Assembly: GCF_026745355.1 (NCBI RefSeq)
Contig: NC_079203.1
Span: forward strand, 41,172,992 to 41,236,991
Direction: 5' to 3'
DNA from: Beta vulgaris subsp. vulgaris
Taxonomy: Eukaryota; Streptophyta; Magnoliopsida; Caryophyllales; Amaranthaceae
DNA length: 64,000 bases
This document shows positions 22,214 through 33,078 of this stretch, in pieces. A model generated the notes under the pieces. It was given only the letters and a program-made list of their open reading frames with translations, was not told where the DNA came from and made no database searches. The position numbers and the translations under genes were made by a program. The number at the start of each line of letters is the position of its first letter. Position 1 is the stretch's first letter.

Positions 22214-22764
22214 TACAGACATATGCCACCTCATATCCATCTTCACAATAGTATTATAAAAGCATTACCTAATGTGCATCCATGAACACACAATAATAAT
22301 TATAAACTTCAAGAAATTATTCAATTAAGACTTAAGTCAATCTTTGTAAATGTCTATTAGGATCAGTTTGCTAGCCGTTATCCACGTGGTTTTTGATACT
22401 CGATACAATGAACATTATCTTGAACCTTCGTTCAAGCACATGTAATGTGGCTACCAGTTCCCCTTAGAAAGCCCAAATTGATGTTTTGAGGCCTAGTTAA
22501 TGGTTTATGTGGAGGGCACTTTCCAGTTGGGACTTGGGTCATGGAACTCTCACTATTCTTACTTATTTGAAATCGAAAATAATGAAGACCTTTATATAAA
22601 TCGTATACTTTCCCTTGTGCTTGGCTGGTGTGCTAGTATCACCTTGTTTCTCTTTTAACACAATATTTTATTTCAGTGCGATTCATACTATGTTCTTTTT
22701 CGAAGATGTTAAAAATTTCTCATGCATGGGAAAAATGTTGTTGGTTTTGTCTTGATGAATATCT

Positions 22765-23449
22765 TTACAATATCAACTTTTTTTTTTTAAAAGAGAAATT
22801 TCAATAAAACGACGTAGTTTAGAAAAGGGTGCACCATGCTCTACATGGACTTGGGTGCATGTACTTATTTGCGTCTACAATAGGTATTAAATTAAAACAA
22901 AATACAATTAAATAAGACTAAATCAAATTCATCTTCGAAGAAACTACAATGAACCAGATCGAACAATACAGCACAGCCCTCTTGTATTTGCTGAATCAAG
23001 CAGCTATTGATGAGGAAGTCTATCATTCTGATATAGTTTGGGAAGAACATTCTTGATCAAGTCAGGTTGACCGTATCCGAGATTCCAATACCTTCATGTT
23101 GAGTCTCAAACTTCAACGAATGAGAATAATTTCTCATACATAAAAACAAAAGAACCATACTCACAACTCCCATAGGAGAGAAGGAGATTTCCAAAACAGA
23201 AACTAAAAACCCCATAATAGGGTTTGAGAAAATCTCATAAAGAGATACTAATTTATTGAACAAAATGAGAAAATAAATTAAAAACTGGAAATAAAAAGGG
23301 AAAAGGGACTTACCATGGATGAAAACATCCATGGCAGCCCCTAGTTGATGAAGAAGGGGTAGGAGAGATTAGGGTTTGAGAGAGAGAAAAAGAGAGAGGA
23401 GGCTAGGTTTTTTTTTCTTTGGTCGAGTCCTACTTACAATATCAACTTT
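22765..23449 (-). mobile_element. Short poly(A) retroposon with 16-bp target duplication
   Basis: Direct repeats TTACAATATCAACTTT (22765-22780 and 23434-23449) flank a 653-bp insert whose poly(A) tail appears as poly(T) at about 22778-22788, so it was copied from a minus-strand RNA. Copy A has the empty site near 11378. The 5' part is pyrimidine-rich and leads to a 91-codon frame (23057-23332) that I do not recognise. It could be a LINE deletion derivative or a processed transcript. Confidence 0.75.
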
Positions 23450-23663
23450 GTATAGCTTTTAGCCTTTTACTAAAACCTATATTGAGATATTACCATAAAA
23501 AAGAGATTTTAAGTGAAAGCTAAGGAAGTAAATGAATAAATAAATTAAACCAATACCTTCATCAATCAAATCTCTTTCTCCTTTTGTTTTAAATGATTAA
23601 TGAATATGCAATCCAATAAAAGTAGAAAAATTAAACAATACTTAGTATTGATAATATTGATCA

Positions 23664-24252
23664 ATATGTGATTCAATCTGACTTGCGTGGACTCGGTTCA
23701 CACTAAAAATAGTGTAGACCAGGCCTAGGCACGTGACCCGTTATATCACTTTAACATACACTATATCATTTTAACATACACTATATCATTATAACATACA
23801 CTATATCACTTTAACACACCCTATATCACTTTAACATACACTATATCATTTTAACACACACTATATCACTTTAACACACCCTATATCACTTTAACATACA
23901 TTATATCACTTTAACATACACTATATCATTGTAACATGCACTATATCATTTTAACACACACTATATCACTTTAACATACACTATATCACTTTAACATACA
24001 CTATATCACTGTAACATACATTATATCACTGTAACATACACTATATCATTTTAACATACACTATATCACTGTAACATACACTATATCATTTTCATATACA
24101 CTATATCATTTTAACATACACTATATATCATTTTAACATACACTATATGTCTATATCATATCAATATACACTATCATAAACTCACGTGATATGAATCGGG
24201 TGTACACTAATTAGTGTGCACCGGGTTCATATTAGTTTTTTTATATGTGATT
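23664..24252. mobile_element. Element with 10-bp target duplication carrying a minisatellite
   Basis: ATATGTGATT is present on both sides (23664-23673 and 24243-24252) and once in copy A (about 11608). The ends hold related inverted sequences: GGTTCACACTAAAAATAGTG on the left and CCGGTGCACACTAATTAGTG on the minus strand at the right. Related ends occur near 41920-42220 and 63525-63885. A 9-11 bp duplication suggests a Mutator-like element. No coding sequence. Confidence 0.6.
23741..24160 (+). repeat. 20-bp minisatellite, about 20 copies
   Basis: The unit ACTATATCACTTTAACATAC recurs about twenty times, with variants mainly at the CACTTT/CATTTT/CACTGT and ATACA/ACACC positions. Confidence 0.95.
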
Positions 24253-24745
24253 TATCATAAATTCCTTAACTAAGACTTCCTCATTTCATATTATCGCAAG
24301 ATTTAGAGTTTTACACTACTCACATATCTATTAGACCATCTATTATGATTTATACATAAGAAAAATCACATTCATGTGAGATCTTATTAGCCTCTTCTCG
24401 ATATATATACTTTTAAAATATCAACTTTTTAATATTTAACCTGTCAATGATTGAAAATATTAATGGATAATTATGCGTTTGAAGACGTAACTCTACGTGT
24501 TGCAATTAATATGGAATAAATGACGCACCATTTTAGGAAATATATTTAATGGTCATTGTTAGCACTTAGATTTGCATATATCAAAACCTATGTTTCAAAA
24601 TCGAGTATCAGTCTCTTCCTTAGTAATCATTTATGGTACATGATAGGAATTATATGACAAAAAAATATATATTAAAAATTGAGTTATTTATAAATAAGGC
24701 AGATTGATAGTGTAAGGATTGAAAACTGGACATGGTCGTATTGAG

Positions 24746-25850
24746 AGTTAACTACCTCTTAAGGAACTAAAGTATTCATCTTTTTTCTATTAAGGACTTA
24801 ATTAAAGGACATTGTTGCTCCCTAAAGGGATTAACATTAATTAAGCTTAACCTATTTGCTTAAACAAACGACAAAACTGATTAAGAAATACAACAACCTG
24901 AAAATAAAGAGAGAAAAACATAAACCTTTCTTTACAATTTTCTATTTACTGTGAGAAAAGATCAGTTGCAACTAGATCAAAAGAAACTCATTCATCTTTG
25001 TTTTTATGTTAATCAAAGCCTACTTGTGAAGGTGAGAAAATTCAATTTCTTTGCTATCTTATAATTGTTTTTGGTTTTTTGCTTATATTTTTGTTATCTC
25101 TTGTTGGATTAATTTTTTCATTTGTAAAAATTGTATGTTCGTGCCATTAAATTGACTGGAAAACATGATTAATTAAGATGTTACTTTGTGCTTAGATTAA
25201 AAAAAAATGATTTGGATTTAATCTTGAAATTTTTGGTGAGAATTCTGGATCCTTGTCGAAAGAAAGAGAATACCTAGACTTAAAACTAAAGCAAGTATGA
25301 TGCTCTTGAATAAGATTGAAAAAAAAACCCAGGAAGAAGACGACTTAGTACACTAAACAAACGGAAAAATGAAAATTTGGTTTGGGTTAAAGGAGCTTTA
25401 TAATTTTTTCATCAAGCATCACATGTTAAACTAATTAACAATTGTTTCCCAACACTAAGTGAAAGCAGGTGTTGGTTTTTTGTGCTAAAATAGACAATTC
25501 ATGTTTAATTTTCATGTTCTAGCTAATTGTATACTCTTAAACTTTATTTTCATGTCATTTAATTCAGAATATGGTTGATAAAACTGAAATAGTGATACAT
25601 CATGAAGGGTATTGGCAGAACTGTACAAAATGGATTGTATAAATTTTTGTCGCTCCATATCAAGTTTCGGTTAGTAGTTTTTTTTTTTTTTTCAGGAAAT
25701 TATAACTTAATAATTGATTGTAATTGGTGTTTAACCGTGTTAATGGTGTTATCTTATGTTTTCAAATAATATCTTGGAGGAGCTTAAAATTACTTTAGGT
25801 CCTTAAAGGAAAAAAAATGAATACTTTAGGTCCTTGTAAGGTAGTTAACT
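24746..25850. mobile_element. TIR DNA transposon, ~1.1 kb, non-coding
   Basis: The ends are inverted copies: AGTTAACTACCTCTTAAGGA on the left and AGTTAACTACCTTACAAGGA on the minus strand at 25850, continuing CTAAAGTATTCAT on both. Copy A has the uninterrupted sequence at about 18537. The target duplication is short (GAG on both sides). No transposase frame. Confidence 0.65.
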
Positions 25851-25980
25851 CGAGTTATTGACAAATGTTAACTTTCAATACAAGGCCATGATTCTAGGCC
25901 AATATTTCTCCAAAGAGAAAAAAACATGATTAAAACTTCACACATGGTTATTGGTTAACTTTTTATAGTCCATTAGTCAC

Positions 25981-26476
25981 ATAATATAATGCTTGTTTTT
26001 TTAGACGGACTTCAAAATAGACCTTTGATCTTCGACATTTTCAATTCCCTATTAATAAAAAATATAGAGCGTTGATATTATGACCCTATATTTTGAGGCG
26101 AATCCAACAAAATCCCACATGCATACGTTTTCTTATATGTATTAGTGAGAATATTTGGTCAAATATTTTAAAGTTTGACAAACATAATATGAAAAAAAAC
26201 ACTAAATGGAAGTCGGAGGGAGTATCATGTTATTTCTCTTCTGTCTCAGGGACTGTTCTGTTCGACATAAAACAGCTGAATATATTGTTCGGTCCGTGAA
26301 ATTTGGTCAATGTGCTTAATACTTTTATATCTTGTTTTCATTATAGCTTTAATTTTCTTTCTCCTGATGTTTTCTTGCGACCAAGAATTGGGATTTTTTA
26401 ATAATTGTTTTGCGAATCAGAAGTTGTAAGATTGTGTTAAATACGGTGGTAGACAACTGACTCTATTTCAGTAAAA
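25981..26476. other. Gene-free stretch with a Stowaway-type end and a Harbinger fragment
   Basis: 26060-26225 resembles the interior and one end (CGGAGGGAGTA) of Stowaway MITEs. 26245-26290 is a short piece of the GACATAAAACAGCTGAA repeat family. The short frame at 26093-26299 reads through these and is not a gene. Confidence 0.5.
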
Positions 26477-26738
26477 TCTATACAAATATATTAAAAGGCG
26501 TTTGAAAATAAGAAACTGTGTCACGTGGCGTTCTCCTTAGAGAGTTTTAGTTCATGTAATTCATGTACAATAAAAAAAATTAAGAAATTGCATAGTATAG
26601 TTTGATCCCGAGACCTCAAGTACATATACTAAGTTTTAACCACTAGGCTAATTTATATTTAGTGTCATTATCGTAAAGTATTATACTAATAAATGAATAT
26701 TTTTCTTACCCAAAACATAGCCTGGACCTAAAAACTAG
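26477..26738 (+). mobile_element. Mini-Helitron, 262 bp
   Basis: It starts TCTATACAAATATATTAAAA, the classic plant Helitron 5' end, after host A and ends CTAG before host T (26739). A GTCACGTGGCGTTC segment near the 5' end is shared with a reversed relative near 63390-63443. Confidence 0.7.
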
Positions 26739-27090
26739 TTTAGTAATTCAAAGATGGGAAATAAGCAAAATTCGGTCCAAAGAATATGACATTCATAATT
26801 AAGATTCCAAATTCCTTTTGCGCTATAGTATTGGGCCATTGGCGGGCATTGCAGATTGTGAGAAATGAATGCATTTAAGGCTTTCAACGCACGGGTCTAA
26901 TAGCATGGAACCGTAATTTGTACTCCTTCGAGCATCCCCATTCATGTCTCAAAAAAACATGTCATCTCTCTCTCTCATCATCAACTCTCTCTCATCTTAC
27001 AAAAGTTGATCATGCTTTATGACTTATTTTGATAAATGCACCCTATTCATGACTCAAAAAAAAAAAAAAACATCATCCTTCTATATCCTA

Positions 27091-27427
27091 CTTTCTCCTT
27101 CCCAAAATATAGTTCTCATTTCCATTTTGGGTGTCCCAAAATATAGTTCCCATTTCCATATTTAATTCCACATTTTTCCATAATTTGTCTAGAAAAAACC
27201 GTGTCCCATAATTTATTTGCTTATTGAATTTTGTTTTTTCCTTTGTTTATTCAACCAAAATGTTACAATTAGGGCATGTATTCTTCGGCATAAAACAGCT
27301 GAACTGAATTAAACTGAATTGAATTGAATTAAATTGAATTAAATTGAATTAAATTGAATGTAATAAATATATAAATAATATTTTAAACAATAATAATATG
27401 AATATTAAATAATAATTATAATGATAA

Positions 27428-27460
<33 letters not shown>

Positions 27461-27899
27461 GTATTTTGGATATTATTAAATGATAGTTATAAATAAATAA
27501 TATTAATAATCATATATTAATAATAATAATAATTAATGATAATAATGATAATTAATAATAATTATTTTATATTATTTGTATTAATATATTAATACTTGAT
27601 GATGATATATAATAACAATAATATCTAAGAAGTAAATTAATATTACTATTTTAATAATTAGACTTAATAATATAAAAATATTTAGTAATAAAAATAATGA
27701 TTGGGTTGGACCGCGAAAATTACATCATAAACCGTCTTGACGCGATTTGATTGGTTTATGGGCTAAAAAAAGTGGGTTTATTTGTACTTTGACCTAAACC
27801 ATGTTCCTCCTAATAATAATAGTAATAATAATGAGTAAAGCTGTAATAAACAAAATAATATATAGAAACAACAACAACAATAATAATAATACTTAATAG

Positions 27900-27943
<44 letters not shown>

Positions 27944-27950
27944 GATGATG

Positions 27951-28037
<87 letters not shown>

Positions 28038-28052
28038 GTAATAGTAATAATA

Positions 28053-28087
<35 letters not shown>

Positions 28088-28392
28088 GAGTAATTAGTAA
28101 AATAAATTATACCAACATAATAATAATATTTAACAAAATGGTTATAAAAGAATGGAGCTGAACTGAACTGCACTGAACTGAACTGATTGGAGCTGAACTA
28201 AACTGAACTGAAAATAAGCTAGGGAGAACAGGCCCTTAATGCTCACTCACCAATTATTCTCCATTCTCTTTCCTAAAATCATCTTTTCCCATACAACATT
28301 TATTTAAATAAATAAAAAATCTTTACTATCTCTACTTGCATAAATTACCTTGAAAAAAGAGAAATGGGAACTATATTTTGGGACGAAGGGAG
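27091..28392. mobile_element. Stowaway-type MITE split by a Harbinger-type element
   Basis: The left end CTTTCTCCTTCCCAAAATAT and the minus strand of the right end CTCCCTTCGTCCCAAAATAT are inverted repeats, and TA flanks both sides (27089-27090 and 28393-28394). Part of the left end is duplicated (about 27130-27160). The Harbinger-type element at 27272-28235 sits inside it. Confidence 0.6.
27272..28235. mobile_element. Harbinger/Tourist-type element, copy 1
   Basis: Flanked by TTA on both sides (27269-27271 and 28236-28238). The ends are GGGCATGTATTCTTCGGC and, on the minus strand, GGGCCTGTTCTCCCTAGC. Both ends carry CTGAA/TGAACTGAAC repeats. It is non-coding and nearly identical to 36658-37554 except for an expanded TAA array (27900-28090). 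The 131-codon poly-Leu frame here is a by-product of that array. Confidence 0.75.
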
Positions 28393-29290
28393 TACTTTTT
28401 ACTATACTCCATCCTATTTTCTCTCTCCTACATCAATACGTTATTTTTACCTTTTGATATTTATAATATTATAAATAACATTATTTTGGGTATTTATGAT
28501 CCTAATTAAATACATTTAGTAATTAATTTGGGTATTTATTATTTTGTGTATAATGTAAAGAGAGAAAATAATTAATTTTGGAAGTGTTTCAAAATATAAC
28601 AAAATGGATGTCTATTTATAGATCTCAAAATAATATGACCATTGGTGGAATTTTTTATTTTTTTGATTTGTATTTTAAAAATTATTCAAATTACAAAATC
28701 TAAATGTTAAAAATAATTGTGGGCCCTTTCCTCCTCCTTTTACATGACTTGATTCATGTTTTGGGTCATATGATGCCCAAACATGAATTGACTCATTCTA
28801 TGACCCAACTTAGAACATGCAAAAGTCATGAATGGAAAGCTATGTTTTTTTTACCTTCATGGATGACCCAATTTCATGGCCAATTTCGCCATGACTCCAT
28901 GAGTAGGGATGCTCTTCCGTCCTTATGGGTATGCTCCATATACTTTTTCGCTGTCTCTAATATGCATTTGATCAATAAGATCTTTTATAATGGGTAAGTA
29001 AAAAAATTGACGTTTTGAAAATATAAATTATGATGAATCCAAAAACACCTCGTATGATAATTTCTTAATCTACTTATCAATGAAATCTTACGGTAAACTT
29101 TGACCCCAAATAAGAAAATCGAGCAATAAATAAGTGACAGGGAGTATATCACATTGGCAAGGGGAATGCCCGAAACCAGAAGACTTGTCGACAGGCTTCG
29201 GAAGCGTTGCATCTTAGCAAATGCCACCGGACTATGATGAGATGGAATACTTCTGAATGTCAGAGGGATGCTCCAACAGGCTAGCTACTT
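28393..29290. other. Gene-free stretch
   Basis: AT-rich, with no credible ORF, RNA gene or recognisable element ends. The 97-codon frame at 28704 has no recognisable features. Confidence 0.4.
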
Positions 29291-29500
29291 AAGGACATGC
29301 TCTCTTCGACATAAAATAACTAAACTGAACTAGATTGAATTGATAATTGATTGTAACTGAACTAAACTAAACTAAGGGCATGTTCTCTTCGGCATAAAAC
29401 AGCTGAACTGAACTGAACTGATTGGAGCTGAACTGGATTGAATTGAATTAAATTGAATGTACTAAATATAATTGAATGTAATAAATATAATTGAACTGAG
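29291..29500. mobile_element. Two truncated Harbinger-family fragments in tandem
   Basis: Two successive left ends of the same family, GGACATGCTCTCTTCGAC at about 29292 and GGGCATGTTCTCTTCGGC at 29376, each followed by CTGAAC-type repeats. Neither has a matching right end. Confidence 0.55.
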
Positions 29501-29575
29501 CATGGGAGGGAGTAATTCGAAGGGGGATGTGTTACTTCAGCTTGCCGGAGCTCCTCTTTTCCGTTCGTGATACTG

Positions 29576-29710
29576 GTAAGGGGAGGGGGGATGCGACGGA
29601 GGGGAAGGGGGGTGGGCTGGTAGGGGGAGGGCGTTGGGAGCTGCAACGGTGGAGAGGAGAGGGAAGGGGTTGGGGTGGAGGGGATAGGGAGGGGTGGGGT
29701 GGAAGCAGAT
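29576..29710 (+). repeat. Purine-rich G-run block
   Basis: Many runs of three to six G on the plus strand (GGGGAGGGGGG, GGGGAAGGGGGGTGGG, GGGGTTGGGGTGGAGGGG). It stands out in an AT-rich region and ends right beside the copia LTR. It could form G-quadruplexes. Confidence 0.7.
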
Positions 29711-29721
29711 AGGAGAGAGAA

Positions 29722-30336
29722 TGTTATGCGGAAGCGTTTAATTAAACCAACGAGAATTCACAACAACCAAGCACACACACAAGAAAAACAAGAAAGCGAA
29801 TAAAGGACACACAAATTTAACGAGGTTCACTATCAACATGATAGCTACGTCCTCAAGGCAGGGAAAAAGATCGCTTCACTATGAACGAGACGATTACAAA
29901 TACAATAGGCAAGAGTCAATTCAATTGAATCTCAAAGACTCTCTCTAATCTTCTCTATTGTGTTTTCTCTAATCTCTCTCTCTAGTATTTTGTGGTTAAA
30001 ATCCCTAAATATGACAAAACATATTTATATGAAGTCTAAGATACAAGCCCTAAGTCGTAAGATAAAAAAAAAACCCGAAAATTTCGCATCCCCCGATAGG
30101 TGCGGGAGCACCATCATCTGGTGCGGCAGCACCAGCCTGATGTGCGGGCGCACATGCCTCGAGTGCGGGAGCACCAAAGTGTTCTGCCTCAACTTGAAGA
30201 AATCCGTCGTAGCGAATGTGCGGGAGCACCACTACTTGGTGCGGGCGCACCTGACATGGTGTGGGTGCACCGACATTTGGTGCGGGCGCACCATTCGTGC
30301 CGAGCCATTCTTCTCTCGCGCAAGTCACACTTCACA
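29722..30336 (-). repeat. 3' LTR of the RT-less copia element
   Basis: On the minus strand it runs TGTGAAGTGTGACTTGCG to CCGCATAACA (TG...CA). It contains eight GC-rich palindromic motifs (30098-30293). A frame of 217 codons crossing it is spurious. Confidence 0.9.
30098..30293 (+). repeat. Array of eight GC-rich near-palindromes in the 3' LTR
   Basis: Variants of GGTGCGGGAGCACC / GGTGCGGGCGCACC occur eight times, separated by about 8-45 nt. Each can fold back on itself (GGTGC...GCACC). The same eight positions recur in the 5' LTR (32841-33035). Confidence 0.9.
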
Positions 30337-30355
30337 AATCTCCACCTTGACTTGC
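30337..30355 (-). other. Polypurine tract of the RT-less copia element
   Basis: The minus strand reads CAAGGTGGAGATT directly before the 3' LTR start (TGTGAAGTG). This is the expected position and composition for priming plus-strand synthesis. Confidence 0.65.
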
Positions 30356-30751
30356 ATCTACCACACAACTCCACCTCGAAACCATCAACACAGCATGTAT
30401 CTCTACAACAGTACGCGAGATACTCCTTTCCCTTCCTGCTCATGCATCTTTCACCCGATGCCAGGCTTGCCCTCATATGAGTCTCACCCAATCTCGCCAA
30501 GATCACTGACCACTCATCATGAACGACCCTGTCTCACAGCCTATGAGACCCATGTTGCGCATTCACCTGAAACCCAATTTATTACCCGTCGGAAATCAAA
30601 TCGCCTTCACTGAACCGCAAACACACTAGCTCCACCTTAATCAAGACGAGCCAGTACCCTGCCAGTTGCTCCAACTAGAGCCATTTGCACTTACGTCTAA
30701 GTACCCAAAACAAATCACCCTTGGCGCAGGGGAACTTCCGTCGAAGTTCTT

Positions 30752-31147
30752 CTATGCTCGCGCCGGAGCACTCCACCCCGTTCTCACTGGAACGCAGGAA
30801 CTCCCCTGGAGTTCCAATCTAGCTACCTCTTGGTGACTTCTCCCAGAATCACCTCTCAACCCAACACTCCCTGGCAAAGACATGTCGCTCGAGATCCCAT
30901 AGCTATAAGCTGGCACACAAGTATCGATAGAACCGAACCTTATCATACCAATCTGCTGCTGAGAGACCCTTGGTTGTTCTTCTTGATGACCCTTAGTTTC
31001 AACCAGTTGTGTAGAAGTTCCCACAAACTCTACCTCATTGTTGACACTCTCATCCTCAACCCAAGTAGTACTCTCAAACCCGATTGTTGAACTCATTCCC
31101 GTTGACTCTGACCTCTCAACCTGTGAAGAAGCCCCCATAAGCTCCAC
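30752..31147 (-). pseudogene. Residual pol linker or unknown segment of the RT-less copia element
   Basis: A 131-codon frame, Ser/Gln/Glu-rich (VERSESTGMSSTIGFE, KGHQEEQPRVSQQQ), between the protease end and the 3' LTR. I do not recognise a domain. Its position and composition fit the linker between integrase and reverse transcriptase of a copia polyprotein left by an internal deletion; this is inference. Confidence 0.35.
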
Positions 31148-31172
31148 CTCACACTCAAGACCATCATTTTAA

Positions 31173-32411
31173 TCAAAGAAGCTTCAACTCAGAATCATCT
31201 CTAGCCAGTGTCGTACCCTGCAAATCATACAAGTTACCCACACCTGACTTCACGCCACGAAGTAACTCACAAGAACCCTTCACCACACGCAAAACTCCAT
31301 CCCCTCCTTGGAATCGAAAACCCTTACGGTCTAACATCCCAAGAGATATAAGGTTTCTCTTAAGTTGTGGAACATGCCTCACGCCTCTAAGATCCTTAAC
31401 TCTCCCATCATGCATTCTAAACCTCACAGAGCCTACTCCAACCACCTCACACACCGTATTGTCACCCAAAGTAACACTACTCTTGCATAAGCTATAGGTC
31501 GAAAACATCTCCTTGTCAGAACACATATGTGAAGAACATCCACTATCAAGAACCCACTTATCTTCTAAGCGTTTCTCCTCATGGACAATTAGAGCTAAAT
31601 CCTCCTCAGAATCGTAGTCAACTTTATTTTGTTTTGCAAAAGAAGCCGAACCATCCTTCTTAGGACATTCACTCTTCCAATGACCCGGTTCTTTACAATA
31701 ATGGCAAAGATCACTACTTTTAGGGCCCTTCGACCTAGGTTTTCTCCTATCCCTACTCGAATCTCCCTTATTTTTCTCAGCATTTGCTACCAAACCTCCA
31801 GAATAATCACGATTTTCTACCATATCACCAGTTGCTTTATGACGCAATTCCCTAGTATAAAGTGCCGACTTTACCTCCTCTAGGGACACAGTTCTTTTCC
31901 AACCACAAAAGACTCTACAAAATGTTCATAGCTACTTGACAATGAAACCAACAATATCAACGCAGCATCCTCATCCTCAATCTTAACATCTAAATTACGC
32001 AAGTCCAGTAAAATAGAATTCAAACGATCGAGATGATCTTTTAGGGACATACCTTCTCTCATGCGTAGGCCAAACAACCTTTGCTTAATAGCAATTTGTT
32101 TGTGAGCGACTTTGTCATGTACAAGCTCTCCAGTTTCAACCACAAACCTGCAGCCGTGATTTCATCTGCAACCTCTGTGATGACATCGTCGCCAAGCATA
32201 GCAAGATAGTGGAGTGTGCTCTTTCCTCCATAGATTCCAACTCGGCCTCAGTTAGACCAGTCAGATTTCCCTCTTTTGATGTCGTTGTGAAACCCTTAAT
32301 CAATGGTTTCCAGATACCTTGTTGTTTCAATAAAGCTCTCATCTTTATCTGCCATAGCCCAAAACTATTCCTTCCCGTAAACTTGTCGATCTTTAAGGTT
32401 GTTGTTGCCAT
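31173..32411 (-). pseudogene. Copia gag-protease, frameshifted
   Basis: It starts MATTTLKIDKFTGRNSFGLW at 32411. Three overlapping frames follow (32136-32411, 31880-32143, 31173-31889), together giving a copia gag (KQRLFGLRM, LNSILLDLRN, LLVSLSSSYEHF), a CCHC knuckle CHYCKEPGHWKSEC and the protease active site WVLDSGCSSHMC. It ends at SELKLL, where the pre-integrase domain would normally begin. At least two frameshifts make it inactive. Confidence 0.85.
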
Positions 32412-32434
32412 GTCCCAAAAGCGATTAACCCCGG

Positions 32435-32459
32435 TGTTAACCTGTAGCTCTTGATACCA
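32435..32459 (-). other. Primer-binding site of the RT-less copia element
   Basis: The minus strand reads TGGTATCAAGAGCTACAGG, next to the 5' LTR; initiator tRNA-Met type. Confidence 0.8.
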
Positions 32460-32461
32460 CT

Positions 32462-33078
32462 TATTATGCGGAAGCGTTTAATTAAACCAACGAGAATTCA
32501 CAACAACCAAGCACACACACAAGAAAACAAGAAAGCGAATAAAGGCACACAAATTTAACGAGGTTCACTATCAACGTGATAGCTACGTCCTCAAGGCAGG
32601 GAAAAAGATCGCTTCACTATGAACGAGACGATTACAAATACAATAGGCAAGATTCAATTCAATTGAATCTCAAAGACTTTCTCTAATCTTCTCTATTGTG
32701 TTTTCTCTAATCTCTCTCTCTAGTATTTTGTGGTTAAAATCCTAAATATGACAAAACATATTTATATGAAGTCTAAGATACAAGCCCTAAGTCGTAAGAT
32801 TAAAAAAAAAAAAAACCCAAAAATTTCGCATCCCCCGATAGGTGCGGGAGCACCATCATCTGGTGCGGGAGCACCAGCCTGATGTGCGGGCGCACATGTC
32901 TCGAGTGCGGGAGCACCAAAGTGTTCTGCCTCAACTTGAAGAAATCCATCGTAGCGAATGTGCGGGAGCACCACTACTTGGTGCGGGCGCACCTGACATG
33001 GTGAGTGCGCACCGACATTTGGTGCGGGCGCACCATTCGTGCCGAGCCATTCTTCTCTCGCGCAAGTCACACTTCACA
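32462..33078 (-). repeat. 5' LTR of the RT-less copia element
   Basis: Same sequence as 29722-30336 with about a dozen substitutions. The minus-strand terminal CA has become TA at the inner end. The palindrome array is at 32841-33035. Confidence 0.9.

Larger units (their letters stand above)
20938..25980 (+). repeat. Copy B of the ~1.5 kb direct duplication, with different insertions
   Basis: Collinear with copy A (see 3560-18660). The insertions at 21047-22213, 22781-23433, 23674-24242 and 24746-25850 are absent from copy A, while A's insertions are absent here. No gene is seen in the shared blocks. Confidence 0.8.

Noticed and set aside
27778..28173. 131-codon poly-Leu ORF on the minus strand
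   Set aside because: It is simply the translation of a TAA/TTA microsatellite within a Harbinger-type element.
30098..30293. CRISPR-like array of short palindromic repeats with spacers
   Set aside because: The repeats are only 12-14 bp, variable and irregularly spaced, lie inside both LTRs of a plant retrotransposon, and there are no cas genes; this is eukaryotic DNA.
29960..30613. 217-codon ORF on the plus strand
   Set aside because: It runs antisense through an LTR and across its boundary into the internal region of the copia element; composition reflects the GC palindromes (repeated CGxT/GAPAP-type reading), not a conserved protein.
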